Assembly: GCF_000190435.1 (NCBI RefSeq)
Contig: NC_015152.1
Coordinates: 2,114,458-2,178,457 of the forward strand
Direction of reading: 5' to 3'
Source: Sphaerochaeta globosa str. Buddy
GTDB taxonomy: Bacteria > Spirochaetota > Spirochaetia > Sphaerochaetales > Sphaerochaetaceae
DNA length: 64,000 nucleotides
Below the pieces are notes generated by a model. It had not been told where the DNA came from. It made no database searches and was given only the letters and a program-made list of their open reading frames with translations. The position numbers and the translations under genes were made by a program. Positions 1 through 8,383 of this stretch are shown here, one piece after another (within the stretch, counting starts at the first letter, position 1; each line of letters begins with the position of its first letter).

Positions 1-342
1 CTGCAGCAGGACAGCTGCGTCGCTGGAACCGCCTCCAAGCCCAGCTTTGACAGGAATCTGCTTATCACAACGGATGTCAAGCGAAAGTGGATACCCCCCG
101 GCTTCATGCCAGAGGCGGGCTGCCTTCGTCAGGGTATCGTTCTGGGCACTGCAATACGCTTCCAAGCCAGTTACCTTTACATCGAACGTCTTGCTCTCTT
201 TCCATTGCAACGTGATGGAATCACTGAGATCCACCAATGCAAACAGGGACTGGATGGGATGATACCCATCCGGATAAGGAAGCCCGACAGCCAAATGCAA
301 ATTTACCTTGGCATAGGCAGGACGCGAACACACGGTATCCAT
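1..342 (-). CDS. ispE: 4-diphosphocytidyl-2-C-methyl-D-erythritol kinase, N-terminal part
   Basis: GHMP-family kinase of the non-mevalonate (MEP) isoprenoid pathway; it phosphorylates CDP-methylerythritol at the 2-hydroxyl in the cytoplasm. Only the first 114 residues are in the window; the gene runs off the left end. Seen: an N-terminal PAYAKVNLHL segment matching the family start, GYHPIQSL (substrate region), and the glycine-rich ATP loop KAGLGGGSSDAA right at the window edge. ATG at 342 is chosen because it places the conserved AKVNLHL at residue 11 as in other IspE proteins. There is no Shine-Dalgarno site; instead a TAGACA-17-TACTCT promoter ends 7 nt before the ATG, so the mRNA may be leaderless. 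Confidence 0.9.
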   Translation of the reverse strand, partial: MDTVCSRPAYAKVNLHLAVGLPYPDGYHPIQSLFALVDLSDSITLQWKESKTFDVKVTGLEAYCSAQNDTLTKAARLWHEAGGYPLSLDIRCDKQIPVKAGLGGGSSDAAVLLQ

Positions 343-378
343 GGCTAACAGAGTATCAAAGCCGACCGTGATTGTCTA
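343..378 (-). promoter_or_regulatory. Putative leaderless promoter of ispE
   Basis: On the minus strand, -35 TAGACA (373-378), 17-nt spacer, -10 TACTCT (350-355), then 7 nt to the ATG. The -10 is weak (3/6 match to TATAAT). No purine-rich ribosome site lies between promoter and start. One of a set of similar arrangements in this window. Confidence 0.4.
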
Positions 379-443
379 GTAAGATTTTTGCATATGTAGT
401 TTCCCAGAGCAGATTTTTCACGATTTAATCGCTCTCTAAGTGA

Positions 444-1214
444 TTAATTGTCTGGAAAAACAATACAATTCTTGGATTTATCCAAAGTCCAGACTCCCAA
501 CGAGGAGAGATGCGTTTCAGTCTTTTCCTTCCATCCACGATTTGCTTGAGGACTTGCCGGGCTTGGATGGAGAATTGAAGATATCACAACCCCAGGTCTT
601 TGACTCGCAACATGAGTAAACTTTTGCATCGCATATTTACCGATCCCTATCAAATAGGTGGGCTCAAGGAGCTCAATCATGTCTATAAGGTATCGATCGC
701 ATATGGTTTCCAAGGCAAGGCGCTCCCCTTTTACCAGCATATCGGGAGTAATGTTTTTGGCTGTTGGTTTTCTATCCAAAAAAACCAATGGACAATAGTT
801 TATAACAGCCATCTCCTGGGCAAAAGCTTGGGCGCTCCCATAGTGATCTGCAATCAGACCCCACAAGCGCCTTCCACTGACTTCGCTTCGTTGCGTCTTC
901 AAACCAAGTACCGGTCTGCCGGGGTGTTCCGTCAAAGGCTTCGAAATCTCTGCATCAAGCTTCAGAAAGTTCTTTACTGCTTCTATTTCGCCGAAGGGAA
1001 CACCGGTTTGCGTCATCCCAAAAGGACCGGGATTCATCCCCAGCAAAAGAGTTCTGATTGGATTGCTGAGATAGGTGCGAATATACAATTCATGCATCGG
1101 CCAAGCATAAGTCAATGGGTTGTAGATATAGCAATCGCAGCTGAAACGAAGCGTTTCAACTTGTTGTGCGAAGATTTTTGTACGTTCAATGACCTTTTCT
1201 TGCAGTGCGAGCAT
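444..1214 (-). CDS. SMUG1-like uracil-DNA glycosylase
   Basis: Base-excision repair enzyme that removes uracil (and probably oxidised pyrimidines) from DNA. Seen: the SMUG1 active-site motif GMNPGPFGMTQTGVPFGE (residues 59-76), whose Asn is the catalytic residue, and the second motif HPSPASPQANRGW (216-228) with the His and minor-groove wedge. Length 256 aa fits SMUG1 (about 270). Start ATG 1214 follows AGGGGGG with 5-nt spacing. Divergent from the HAD gene at 1267. Family assignment is strong; substrate range is inferred. SMUG1 is better known from animals and is patchily distributed in bacteria. Confidence 0.92.
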   Translation of the reverse strand: MLALQEKVIERTKIFAQQVETLRFSCDCYIYNPLTYAWPMHELYIRTYLSNPIRTLLLGMNPGPFGMTQTGVPFGEIEAVKNFLKLDAEISKPLTEHPGRPVLGLKTQRSEVSGRRLWGLIADHYGSAQAFAQEMAVINYCPLVFLDRKPTAKNITPDMLVKGERLALETICDRYLIDMIELLEPTYLIGIGKYAMQKFTHVASQRPGVVISSILHPSPASPQANRGWKEKTETHLSSLGVWTLDKSKNCIVFPDN

Positions 1215-1266
1215 TCATTCCCCCCTAGGCAGAGTGCGAGTGTGTACCGTATGATGATACCCCAAC

Positions 1267-2028
1267 ATGGCACAAATGAATGAGAAACTCAAGGGAATCA
1301 TTTTTGATAAGGACGGCACACTCTTTGATTACGCCCAAGTATGGGAGGATGTGCTGAAGGAAGGCATCGATAGCGCCTTCATTTCTATGGGCAAAGCCAG
1401 CCACCAAAAAGCAAAAAACGCTATGCTTCATCTCATGGGCATCGATGAACATGGTGATTGCCATCCCAAGGGATTGGTATTCACCCACCGCCCCGTGCAG
1501 ATTTTTCGAAGGTTCTTGGTGTACTGCATCCGGTATCGAGTAAACGCACTCAAGGCAATGAGAGCCTATCACCAAAGTGTGCAGAACAGCGAAGTACTCC
1601 TGAGCAAAAAGCTGAAAAAAATGGATTTTTCGCTGCAACAGACACTGTTTTCAAACTTGAAACAATGCGGCTACTCAATTGGAATCATCACCAACGACAA
1701 CGCTTCCTCCACCTCGCTCTTTCTCTCCCTCATGGGACTGAGTGAGTATATTGACTTTGTATCCAGCCGGGACAGTAACTACAAAAAGAAACCACACCCC
1801 CAAGCATTCCTTGAATTCTGCAATCAGGAGGGCATTGTCCCCAGCCAAGTTGCCATGGTCGGAGACACCATCACCGATATGTTGTTTGCCAAACGTTCAG
1901 AAGCAGGATATACCATCGCACTCTTGAGTGGAAGCAATGATACAAAGAGCCTTAGGCCTCTTTCGGATGTCGTGTATCCCGATATCTCCGCTCTTCTGAC
2001 GGATAAACACCTTTTTCCTCGTCTCTAG
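1267..2028 (+). CDS. HAD-superfamily hydrolase, phosphoglycolate phosphatase-like
   Basis: Cytoplasmic haloacid-dehalogenase-type phosphatase, 253 aa, substrate unknown. Seen: motif I FDKDGTLFD (nucleophile Asp14, acid Asp16), motif II in IITNDN near residue 140, a Lys-containing KKKPHP region (motif III), and motif IV GDTITDM near 199 with the Mg-binding aspartates. Helical cap residues lie between motifs I and II (C1 cap), as in Gph/PGMB-type enzymes. No Shine-Dalgarno site is obvious before ATG 1267; ATG 1276 is an alternative. A TATGAT hexamer at 1250-1255 could be a -10. Followed by about 150 bp before the acyl-CoA ligase. Confidence 0.8.
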   Translation: MAQMNEKLKGIIFDKDGTLFDYAQVWEDVLKEGIDSAFISMGKASHQKAKNAMLHLMGIDEHGDCHPKGLVFTHRPVQIFRRFLVYCIRYRVNALKAMRAYHQSVQNSEVLLSKKLKKMDFSLQQTLFSNLKQCGYSIGIITNDNASSTSLFLSLMGLSEYIDFVSSRDSNYKKKPHPQAFLEFCNQEGIVPSQVAMVGDTITDMLFAKRSEAGYTIALLSGSNDTKSLRPLSDVVYPDISALLTDKHLFPRL

Positions 2029-2181
2029 TGATTTTTAACTATTCAATCAATCATAATTGAGTAAAGGAGTTAACGGTTTCTTGACAAATACGGTGTATTC
2101 TGTGAAAATCAACGCAGTAACGCTTATTTTGTGCGTATAGTATATTTGTATCATGCGCGGCAACGTGGAGTATTCCCTATC

Positions 2182-3891
2182 ATGAAACATTCTTGGGATG
2201 ATTTGGACCAATATCGTGGAGTACTGTTCGATGGACAGTGGCCTACCATCATAGATTTGCTTCTCATCACCGAACAGCAGTTCGGCAGCAGAAATAGTTT
2301 CACCATCTTTAAGCCCAACAGGACCACCCTTACCTATACAGAGGTACTCAATCATGTCAAACGTGTTGGCTCCTACCTCATGGAAATGGGAGTAAACAAG
2401 AACGACAGGGTCATCATCAATGGGAAAAACAGTCCAGCTTGGGCAATAGCGTATCTTGCCGTCTTGTATGCAGGGGCTGTGGTGGTTCCGTTGGACCACC
2501 AACTGCATATCGACAGAGTGGAAAATCTCAGCAGTTTTGTGAACGCCTCGTTTTTTTTCGGTGATAAGAATGTCCTTGAAGCCCTCGATTCCCAAAAAGC
2601 ATGGTATAAACAGCTCAAGGGGTTGGCGTCCTTACAAGAGGATAGTAAGCTGTTTCCTCATATTGATGAGCTTAAGGCTGCCAAGCTTTCAGAGCGCAGA
2701 GCTAGAGGGGAACACGATCTCGCCGCCATTCTCTTTACGAGTGGGACTACCGGCAATGAGAAAGGAGCCATGCTCACGCATGCAAACATAGTCAGCGACC
2801 TGTATCAAGCCTGTGATGGTACGTTCCTCAGCCTGAACGAGACTGATGTCCTGTATGCCTTGTTGCCCCTGCACCACTCCTATTGCTGTACTGCGGTGCT
2901 ACTCGAATCGATCAAGCATGGGGCTGAGTGTGTCTTCGGCCAGGACATTGCCGTCAGCCGTATGATCAATGACCTCACCCAGGGCAAGGTAACTATTTTC
3001 ATGGGGATTCCTCTGTTGTATAACAAGCTGCTTGCTGGACTACTCAAACAGGTAAAGAAGAAGGGACCCTTCGTGAATGCCCTTATTCTTACCATGATGA
3101 CCATCAACGGTTTTACAAAGAAGTACCTGCGTTGGAATCTCTTCCGGAAAGCTTTCAATGCAATGCTCTTGAGCAAAGTCGGTCTGGATCGCAACAACTT
3201 CTTGATTTGTGGTGCAGGTCCCCTAAGCCCGAAGGTATTCAAGCAGTACCAGCAACTCGGGCTGGATTTCATCCAAGGATACGGTCTGACTGAGACCAGC
3301 CCGATTCTCACGCTCAATCCCATAAGCCATTTCAAGATTGAATCGGTGGGAATGGTTTTTCCGATGGTCGATATGAAAATTGCCGACCCTGACCAGAACG
3401 GTGTGGGAGAAATTCGGGTCAAGGGACCGAATATCACCCAAGGGTACTTCAACGATGCAGAACACACTGCCGAACTCTTCGACGAAGAGGGATACCTGAA
3501 AACAGGAGACCTTGGGTATTTGGACAAGGAGAACTACCTCTACCTTAAAGGAAGGGCTAAGAATCTGATTGTCACCGAGGGTGGAAAGAATGTCTATCCC
3601 GAGGAAATCGAAGACCTCTTTCAGTTATACACCCAGATTGACCAGATACTTATTCGAGGATATCAGGAGAACAAGGATGTACCTGCTGAAATGATCGAGG
3701 CAGTCGTCTATCCCAATGCAGAGTATTACAAGGAACATGGGGTTTCATCGAAGGATGACTTGGAAAGGGTTATCAAGGAAGTGAACCAACAGCTCTCAGG
3801 CTACAAGAAAATTACCCGTCTGACGATTTTGGATGCGCCTATGGATATGACTAGTACCAAAAAGATCAAACGTAACAAGGTGACTGCTTAA
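2182..3891 (+). CDS. AMP-dependent acyl-CoA synthetase (long-chain fatty acid CoA ligase-like)
   Basis: ANL-superfamily enzyme that adenylates a carboxylic acid and transfers it to CoA. Seen: P-loop A3 motif FTSGTTGNEKGAM (about 184-196), A5 motif YGLTETSP (about 366), A7 TGDLGYLD (about 441), A8 hinge GRAKNLIVTEGGKNVYPEE (about 456-474), and a C-terminal A10 lysine context TSTKKIKR (about 556), so all catalytic elements are present. 569 aa is normal length. ATG 2182 is preferred over the upstream in-frame GTG (2131) because GGAG lies 11 nt before it and the upstream stretch is AT-rich promoter-like DNA. Chain-length preference cannot be told from sequence; it may feed phospholipid synthesis from exogenous fatty acids. 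Confidence 0.85.
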   Translation: MKHSWDDLDQYRGVLFDGQWPTIIDLLLITEQQFGSRNSFTIFKPNRTTLTYTEVLNHVKRVGSYLMEMGVNKNDRVIINGKNSPAWAIAYLAVLYAGAVVVPLDHQLHIDRVENLSSFVNASFFFGDKNVLEALDSQKAWYKQLKGLASLQEDSKLFPHIDELKAAKLSERRARGEHDLAAILFTSGTTGNEKGAMLTHANIVSDLYQACDGTFLSLNETDVLYALLPLHHSYCCTAVLLESIKHGAECVFGQDIAVSRMINDLTQGKVTIFMGIPLLYNKLLAGLLKQVKKKGPFVNALILTMMTINGFTKKYLRWNLFRKAFNAMLLSKVGLDRNNFLICGAGPLSPKVFKQYQQLGLDFIQGYGLTETSPILTLNPISHFKIESVGMVFPMVDMKIADPDQNGVGEIRVKGPNITQGYFNDAEHTAELFDEEGYLKTGDLGYLDKENYLYLKGRAKNLIVTEGGKNVYPEEIEDLFQLYTQIDQILIRGYQENKDVPAEMIEAVVYPNAEYYKEHGVSSKDDLERVIKEVNQQLSGYKKITRLTILDAPMDMTSTKKIKRNKVTA

Positions 3892-3915
3892 GAGGTTCAT
3901 GCTACAATACCGGCC
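3880..3915 (+). promoter_or_regulatory. Putative leaderless promoter of the MTA/SAH deaminase gene
   Basis: GTGACT (3880-3885), 17-nt spacer, TACAAT (3903-3908), then ACCGGCC and the ATG at 3916. The -35 overlaps the end of the acyl-CoA ligase gene. There is no Shine-Dalgarno site close to the ATG. The TACAAT-nCCGGCC-ATG context is nearly the same as before tyrA (45608-45620 on the minus strand). Confidence 0.5.
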
Positions 3916-5205
3916 ATGAAACTACTTATTTCCAACGCCCTTATTGTGCCGATGACACAAGAAGGTACCTATTTCCGTGGTGATATCGGCATTGATGGCA
4001 AACATATCGTCTTTGTCGGGGAAGCCGACCCCGGCTTTGTAGCAGATCGCATCATTGACGGCTCCTTCCATATAGCCATGCCCGCACTTGTGAACGCCCA
4101 TACTCATTTGAGCATGGGCTTGATGCGCAACTATAAGGATGACCTGCCCACGCTGCAGGCTTGGCTGGGTGAAATTTTCCCCATCGAAGATAAGCTGACT
4201 GAGAAGGATATCCTGATTGCATCTCGACTTGGTCTGGTCGAGTTGATCCAAAGCGGTGTCACTACATTTGCCGACATGTACTTCCATCCCCAGGCAAGTG
4301 CTGAAGCTGTGCTGGAAACCGGCCTGCGCGCCAGTATCAGCATAACGCTGTTCGGAAGCTTGGAAGAGAACAAAACTCGGGTGTTCGATCGGGAAAGGCT
4401 CTTGAGCCCGTACGTAGGACGAAGCGAAGGGCGCATCCAGGTCGACTGTGCCCCCCACGCCATCTATACGTGCCCCAAGGAAACGTACCAATTCGCTCAT
4501 AGCTGGGCGAAAGATCATCAGGCCATCCTGCATACGCATCTAAGCGAAACGATGCAGGAGGTTCAGGATTGCCTGAAAGAGACAGGAAAAACTCCCCTGC
4601 AGTACCTGCTCGATTGCGGGGTCCTCAAGGATGTCAAAAGCCTGCTCGCCCATTGTGTACACCTTACTGATACGGAAGTCGAACTGCTCAAGGGTCTAGA
4701 CAGCACCATCGTGCACAATCCAAGCAGCAACTGCAAACTATCCAGCGGAATCGCGCCCATCAGCACCTATTTCCAAAAAGGAATCTCCGTAGCTCTTGGC
4801 ACCGATGGGGCCAGCAGCAACAACAACCTCAACATGTTTGAGGAGATGCATGTGGCAAGTCTGCTCGGTAAGGTGTACAAGCCGACTGGCTATACGTTGC
4901 ATCCGTATGAGGTGCTCAGTATGGCGACCGTCAATGGCGCAAAAGCTTTGGGATTGGAAAAGAAAATCGGACAATTGAAAGCCGGTATGGAAGCTGACAT
5001 TCTGCTTGTAAATACGCACGCGAGTCATTTGACACCGCTTAATGACCCGTTTAGTGCCTTGGTTTATGCAACCCAGGCTTCTGACGTGGACACCCTGCTC
5101 TGCCAAGGCAGGATTCTCATGGAAGGACGAAAAGTGATGACCATAGACGAGGATCAGGTCATCAAGGATGCACAAAAGAGCTGGGCTGAAGTTCAGCAGC
5201 GATAG
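3916..5205 (+). CDS. mtaD: 5-methylthioadenosine/S-adenosylhomocysteine deaminase
   Basis: Metal-dependent amidohydrolase (TatD/ATZ-TRZ type barrel) that deaminates MTA or SAH to the inosine derivatives. Seen: NAHTHLSM metal site (about 59-66), LHTHLSET (about 204-211), the LAHCVHL histidine, and ALGTDGASSNNNLNMFEEM (about 293-311) with the catalytic Asp; 429 aa is standard. MtnA follows 11 bases later, so the pair probably recycles the methylthioribose of MTA through methylthioinosine. The phosphorylase needed between them is not in the window. Confidence 0.88.
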   Translation: MKLLISNALIVPMTQEGTYFRGDIGIDGKHIVFVGEADPGFVADRIIDGSFHIAMPALVNAHTHLSMGLMRNYKDDLPTLQAWLGEIFPIEDKLTEKDILIASRLGLVELIQSGVTTFADMYFHPQASAEAVLETGLRASISITLFGSLEENKTRVFDRERLLSPYVGRSEGRIQVDCAPHAIYTCPKETYQFAHSWAKDHQAILHTHLSETMQEVQDCLKETGKTPLQYLLDCGVLKDVKSLLAHCVHLTDTEVELLKGLDSTIVHNPSSNCKLSSGIAPISTYFQKGISVALGTDGASSNNNLNMFEEMHVASLLGKVYKPTGYTLHPYEVLSMATVNGAKALGLEKKIGQLKAGMEADILLVNTHASHLTPLNDPFSALVYATQASDVDTLLCQGRILMEGRKVMTIDEDQVIKDAQKSWAEVQQR

Positions 5206-5216
5206 GAGAGAGACTC

Positions 5217-6254
5217 ATGGATGAATCGTTTGTTGCTCTGAATTTCACAGAGGGAAAGCTGATCCTTCTCGACCAAAGGGTTTTGCCGACCCAAGTAACG
5301 TATGTGACCTGTGCAACCTATGAAGAGGTCGAATTTGCCATTCGTGATATGATTGTGCGTGGTGCTCCGGCCATCGGTGCAGTTGCGGCCTATGGGGTAT
5401 ACCTCGCCTTACAGCAGTGCCCCGAGCAAGCTGCCTTTTACCAGGCTTGCAAATTCCTCAGTCTTGCCCGACCTACCGCCATTAATTTGGGTTGGGCCAT
5501 CGATCGCATGCTCGGCGTCTATGAAACAGTCAAGGCTCAAGGTCGTCCCAAGACCCTTGAGAGACTGCTTATGGAAGCGCATACCATCAGGGAAGAGGAT
5601 ATCCAGACAAACAAGACCATCAGCAGAATTGGGAACCAGGTCGTTCCCTACAAGGCAACCATCCTCACGCATTGTAATACTGGAGCGCTTGCCACCGCAG
5701 GCTGGGGAACCGCTTTGGGGGTAATCAAGCAAGCTTTCTATGATAAGAAGGATATTTTTGTCTACGCCGATGAAACCAGACCCCGATTCCAAGGGGCAAG
5801 GCTTACTGCCTGGGAGTTGATGGAGTCCAAGATTCCTTCCAAACTCATCCCCGATAGTGCTGCAGCAACCCTCATCCGCGATGGCAAGATCGACTTGGTC
5901 ATCCTTGGTGGTGACCGTGTTGCAGCCAATGGGGATGTTGCCAATAAATTGGGAACATTCGCCCTCTCGGTTATCTGCAAGGCGTATGGCGTCCCGTTTT
6001 ATAGCGTAGTCCCCGTCTCCACCATCGATTTTACCATTCGTGATGGATCAGAGATTCCCATCGAGGAACGGGAAGCAGAAGAAGTCACCCATGTCCAGGG
6101 AGTGCAAGTCGCACCTTCTGGAATGCAGGTCTATAACCCTGCCTTTGATGTAACACCGCACCAAAACCTTACAGGTATTATCACTGAACGAGGAATCATC
6201 TATCCCCCGTTCAAACAAAACATTGAGAGGCTTAGACGCGGCGAAACACTCTAA
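5217..6254 (+). CDS. mtnA: S-methyl-5-thioribose-1-phosphate isomerase
   Basis: Aldose-ketose isomerase of the methionine salvage / MTA recycling pathway, related to eIF2B subunits; it converts methylthioribose-1-phosphate to methylthioribulose-1-phosphate. Seen: MIVRGAPAIGA (about 43-53), catalytic Cys in THCNTGALATAG (about 150-161), DETRPRFQGARLTAWEL, and catalytic Asp in GGDRVAANGDVANK (about 230-243). 345 aa is typical. AGGAGAG precedes the ATG and the gene is co-directional with and 11 bp behind the MTA deaminase. Some homologues act on ribose-1-phosphate-type substrates, so the physiological route is inferred. Confidence 0.92.
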   Translation: MDESFVALNFTEGKLILLDQRVLPTQVTYVTCATYEEVEFAIRDMIVRGAPAIGAVAAYGVYLALQQCPEQAAFYQACKFLSLARPTAINLGWAIDRMLGVYETVKAQGRPKTLERLLMEAHTIREEDIQTNKTISRIGNQVVPYKATILTHCNTGALATAGWGTALGVIKQAFYDKKDIFVYADETRPRFQGARLTAWELMESKIPSKLIPDSAAATLIRDGKIDLVILGGDRVAANGDVANKLGTFALSVICKAYGVPFYSVVPVSTIDFTIRDGSEIPIEEREAEEVTHVQGVQVAPSGMQVYNPAFDVTPHQNLTGIITERGIIYPPFKQNIERLRRGETL

Positions 6255-6326
6255 AATCCCGTATGCTCATTTTTTTTATAAAAAACATCCCTTTTGCCAA
6301 ATTGGTGAAATGGGCAATTGAAAAGC

Positions 6327-6354
6327 CCTCAGTTGAGCACTCCCTCAACTGAGG
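6327..6354 (+). terminator. Perfect 11-bp hairpin downstream of mtnA
   Basis: CCTCAGTTGAG (6327-6337), six-base loop, CTCAACTGAGG (6344-6354). It sits 72 nt after the mtnA stop and is followed only by a loosely T-rich tract on the plus strand (ATGTTTATCATG), whereas the minus-strand reading ends in CTTTT. Probably a terminator, possibly bidirectional, insulating mtnA from gdhA. The rest of this 247-bp gap holds only AT-rich promoter-like sequence. Confidence 0.6.
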
Positions 6355-6462
6355 ATGTTTATCATGTGTTTCTACGCATCCCTCAAAATTTTTCTACATT
6401 TTTTCGTATTTCCGAAAGCCTTTACCAACTTGAACAAATTCTGTAGTATCGTATGCAGTTTT

Positions 6463-6478
6463 ATGTATATTTATACAT
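6463..6478. promoter_or_regulatory. Perfect inverted repeat upstream of gdhA
   Basis: ATGTATA (6463-6469), TT, TATACAT (6472-6478), ending 23 nt before the gdhA ATG. It overlaps the likely promoter/start-site zone, so it is a candidate operator for a repressor or activator of gdhA. No regulator is identified. Confidence 0.4.
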
Positions 6479-6501
6479 GCATATGAGGAGTGATACCCGA
6501 C

Positions 6502-7863
6502 ATGAATGACGCAACCCAAAAGATACTTGACCACGTGATCAAGCTCGATCCCCATCAGAAGGAATTCATCCAAGCGGTGACCTCTTTCCTGTCTTCCATA
6601 GATACCTTGGTGGATGACCTTCCGCAGGTTGTGTATCATAAAGTACTGGACCGTATTGTAGAACCTGAACGTGTGATTATGTTTCGTGTGCCCTGGATCG
6701 ACGACGACGGGCAGTTGCAAATCAACCGCGGCTTCAGAGTACAGATGAACAGCGCCATCGGCCCGTACAAAGGCGGTTTGCGTTTCCATCCCTCGGTAAA
6801 TCTCTCCATCCTCAAGTTCCTCGCTTTCGAACAAACCTTCAAGAACAGCCTCACCGGCCTTTCCATGGGCGGTGGTAAAGGCGGCAGTGACTTCAACTCC
6901 AAGGGAAAGAGTGATAATGAGGTAATGCGCTTCTGCCAGAGCTTCATGACCGAACTTGCCCGACACATCGGAGAGGATACCGACATCCCCGCCGGTGATA
7001 TCGGCGTCGGCGGCCGTGAAATTGGCTATATGTACGGCCAATACCGTCGGATGACCAACCGATCGGTGGGCATTCTCACCGGTAAGGGACCATCGTACGG
7101 CGGATCTTTCATCCGTCCTGAGGCAACCGGCTATGGATTGGTCTACCTGTCTGCAGCAATTCTTGAATCCAAGGGAAAGAGTCTGGAAGGCAAGACCTGC
7201 CTTGTCAGCGGTAGCGGTAACGTTGCCCAGTACACCATCGACAAATTGCTTCAGATGAATGCAAAGGTGCTCACACTCAGTGACTCTTCCGGTGTGTTGA
7301 TAGATCCAAGCGGTATTGATGAAAAGAAGCTTGCTTACATCAAGACGCTAAAGAACGTCCGCCGCGGTAGAATTGCCGAGTATGCACAGCAGTTCAAGGA
7401 AGCTACCTATATCCCGCATAATGGAAGCCAGGAAAGCAACCCGCTTTGGGAAGTGAAAGCCGACTATGCATTCCCCTGTGCCACCCAGAATGAAATCAAC
7501 GCAAAGGATGCGCAGAACCTTATTGCCAATGGCATCCAACTCGTTGGTGAGGGCGCAAATATGCCTACCACCTTGGAAGCTGATGCAATCTTCAAGGATG
7601 CAGGAATTCTCCATGCACCCGGCAAGGCGGCAAACGCCGGTGGTGTTGCCGTATCCGGCCTTGAGATGGCCCAGAACAGTCAGAAATTGCAATGGACGCC
7701 CCAGCAGGTTGACCAGCAACTTCAGCAGATCATGAAGAACATCTTCGCTTCCATCAGTAGTGCAGCCGAAAAATACAGCACCAAGGACAACTATGTTGAT
7801 GGTGCCAACATTGCAGGCTTTGTGAAAGTCAGCGAGGCCATGATCGCCCAAGGCTACGTGTAA
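6502..7863 (+). CDS. gdhA: NADP-type glutamate dehydrogenase
   Basis: Hexameric family I GDH that makes glutamate from 2-oxoglutarate and ammonia. Seen: IGPYKGGLRFHPSVN substrate region, catalytic Lys in MGGGKGGSDF (about residue 125), PAGDIGVGGREIGYM, the dinucleotide fold GSGNVAQYT (about 229), and EGANMPTT. The sequence is collinear with enterobacterial GdhA to the last residues (ANIAGFVKVSEAM); 453 aa is standard. ATG 6502 is chosen because it gives the usual short N-terminus and follows GAGGAG by 11 nt; the in-frame GTG at 6490 would sit directly on that site. Confidence 0.95.
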   Translation: MNDATQKILDHVIKLDPHQKEFIQAVTSFLSSIDTLVDDLPQVVYHKVLDRIVEPERVIMFRVPWIDDDGQLQINRGFRVQMNSAIGPYKGGLRFHPSVNLSILKFLAFEQTFKNSLTGLSMGGGKGGSDFNSKGKSDNEVMRFCQSFMTELARHIGEDTDIPAGDIGVGGREIGYMYGQYRRMTNRSVGILTGKGPSYGGSFIRPEATGYGLVYLSAAILESKGKSLEGKTCLVSGSGNVAQYTIDKLLQMNAKVLTLSDSSGVLIDPSGIDEKKLAYIKTLKNVRRGRIAEYAQQFKEATYIPHNGSQESNPLWEVKADYAFPCATQNEINAKDAQNLIANGIQLVGEGANMPTTLEADAIFKDAGILHAPGKAANAGGVAVSGLEMAQNSQKLQWTPQQVDQQLQQIMKNIFASISSAAEKYSTKDNYVDGANIAGFVKVSEAMIAQGYV

Positions 7864-7883
7864 ACCATAGGATTCCTTCAATG

Positions 7884-7911
7884 CAGGCAGGTCTGATGAC
7901 CTGCCTGTTTT
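7884..7911 (+). terminator. Rho-independent terminator of gdhA
   Basis: CAGGCAGGTC (7884-7893), TGAT loop, GACCTGCCTG (7898-7907) followed by TTTTG. A perfect 10-bp GC-rich stem 20 nt after the gdhA stop. Confidence 0.85.
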
Positions 7912-8002
7912 GCATGCAGACTGAAACTTCGCTTACCAGTACAAAGTATCGACTGTACGGCAACGCAATTTTCGGGTAGAATGGGAGACAAGGAGAATAC
8001 CG

Positions 8003-8383
8003 ATGAAAGAACAAGAATTTTACATTTGCAAACATTGTGGAAACATTGTTGCCAAGGTAATCGACCGTGGACCGAAGATTTCTTGCTGCGGCGAAGAGAT
8101 GATCGTTCTGAAAGCCAATACTGTCGATGCTGCCAAGGAAAAGCACGTTCCTGTCGTTAAAGTGGAAGGAAACAAGCTGGAAGTGAACGTGGGATCGGTG
8201 GACCATCCAATGACCAAAGAACACCACATTGCCTTCATCTATGTCCAGACCGAGAATGGCGGCATGCGCAAAAGCCTTCCAGTTGACGGAAAGCCACACG
8301 CAACATTCGCTCTCGACGACGACAAGGCTGTAGCTGTGTACGAGTACTGCAACCTGCATGGACTTTGGAAGGTAGACCTCTAA
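8003..8383 (+). CDS. dfx: Desulfoferrodoxin (class I / 2Fe superoxide reductase)
   Basis: Reduces superoxide to peroxide without making oxygen, the usual defence of anaerobes. Two domains are complete: an N-terminal desulforedoxin rubredoxin-like iron site (Cys9, Cys12, Cys28, Cys29) and the C-terminal superoxide reductase site with His48, His68, His74, His119 and Cys116, plus the catalytic Lys47 next to His48. 126 aa is normal. AAGGAG precedes the ATG and a TAGAAT -10-like box lies at 7977-7982, so it is probably its own transcription unit. Its stop codon overlaps that of the convergent ABC gene by four bases. Confidence 0.95.
   Translation: MKEQEFYICKHCGNIVAKVIDRGPKISCCGEEMIVLKANTVDAAKEKHVPVVKVEGNKLEVNVGSVDHPMTKEHHIAFIYVQTENGGMRKSLPVDGKPHATFALDDDKAVAVYEYCNLHGLWKVDL

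Noticed and set aside
1250-1269. Leaderless promoter for the HAD gene
   Set aside because: TATGAT (1250-1255) is 11 nt from the ATG and no -35 is visible, so it was left out of the leaderless set.
600-1283. 227-codon plus-strand frame
   Set aside because: Antisense to the SMUG1-like gene, whose catalytic motifs are intact.
2081-2141. TTGACA at 2081-2086 as promoter of the acyl-CoA ligase
   Set aside because: No acceptable -10 lies at 16-18 nt; the nearby TATAGT (2136-2141) is 49 nt away and lacks its own -35.
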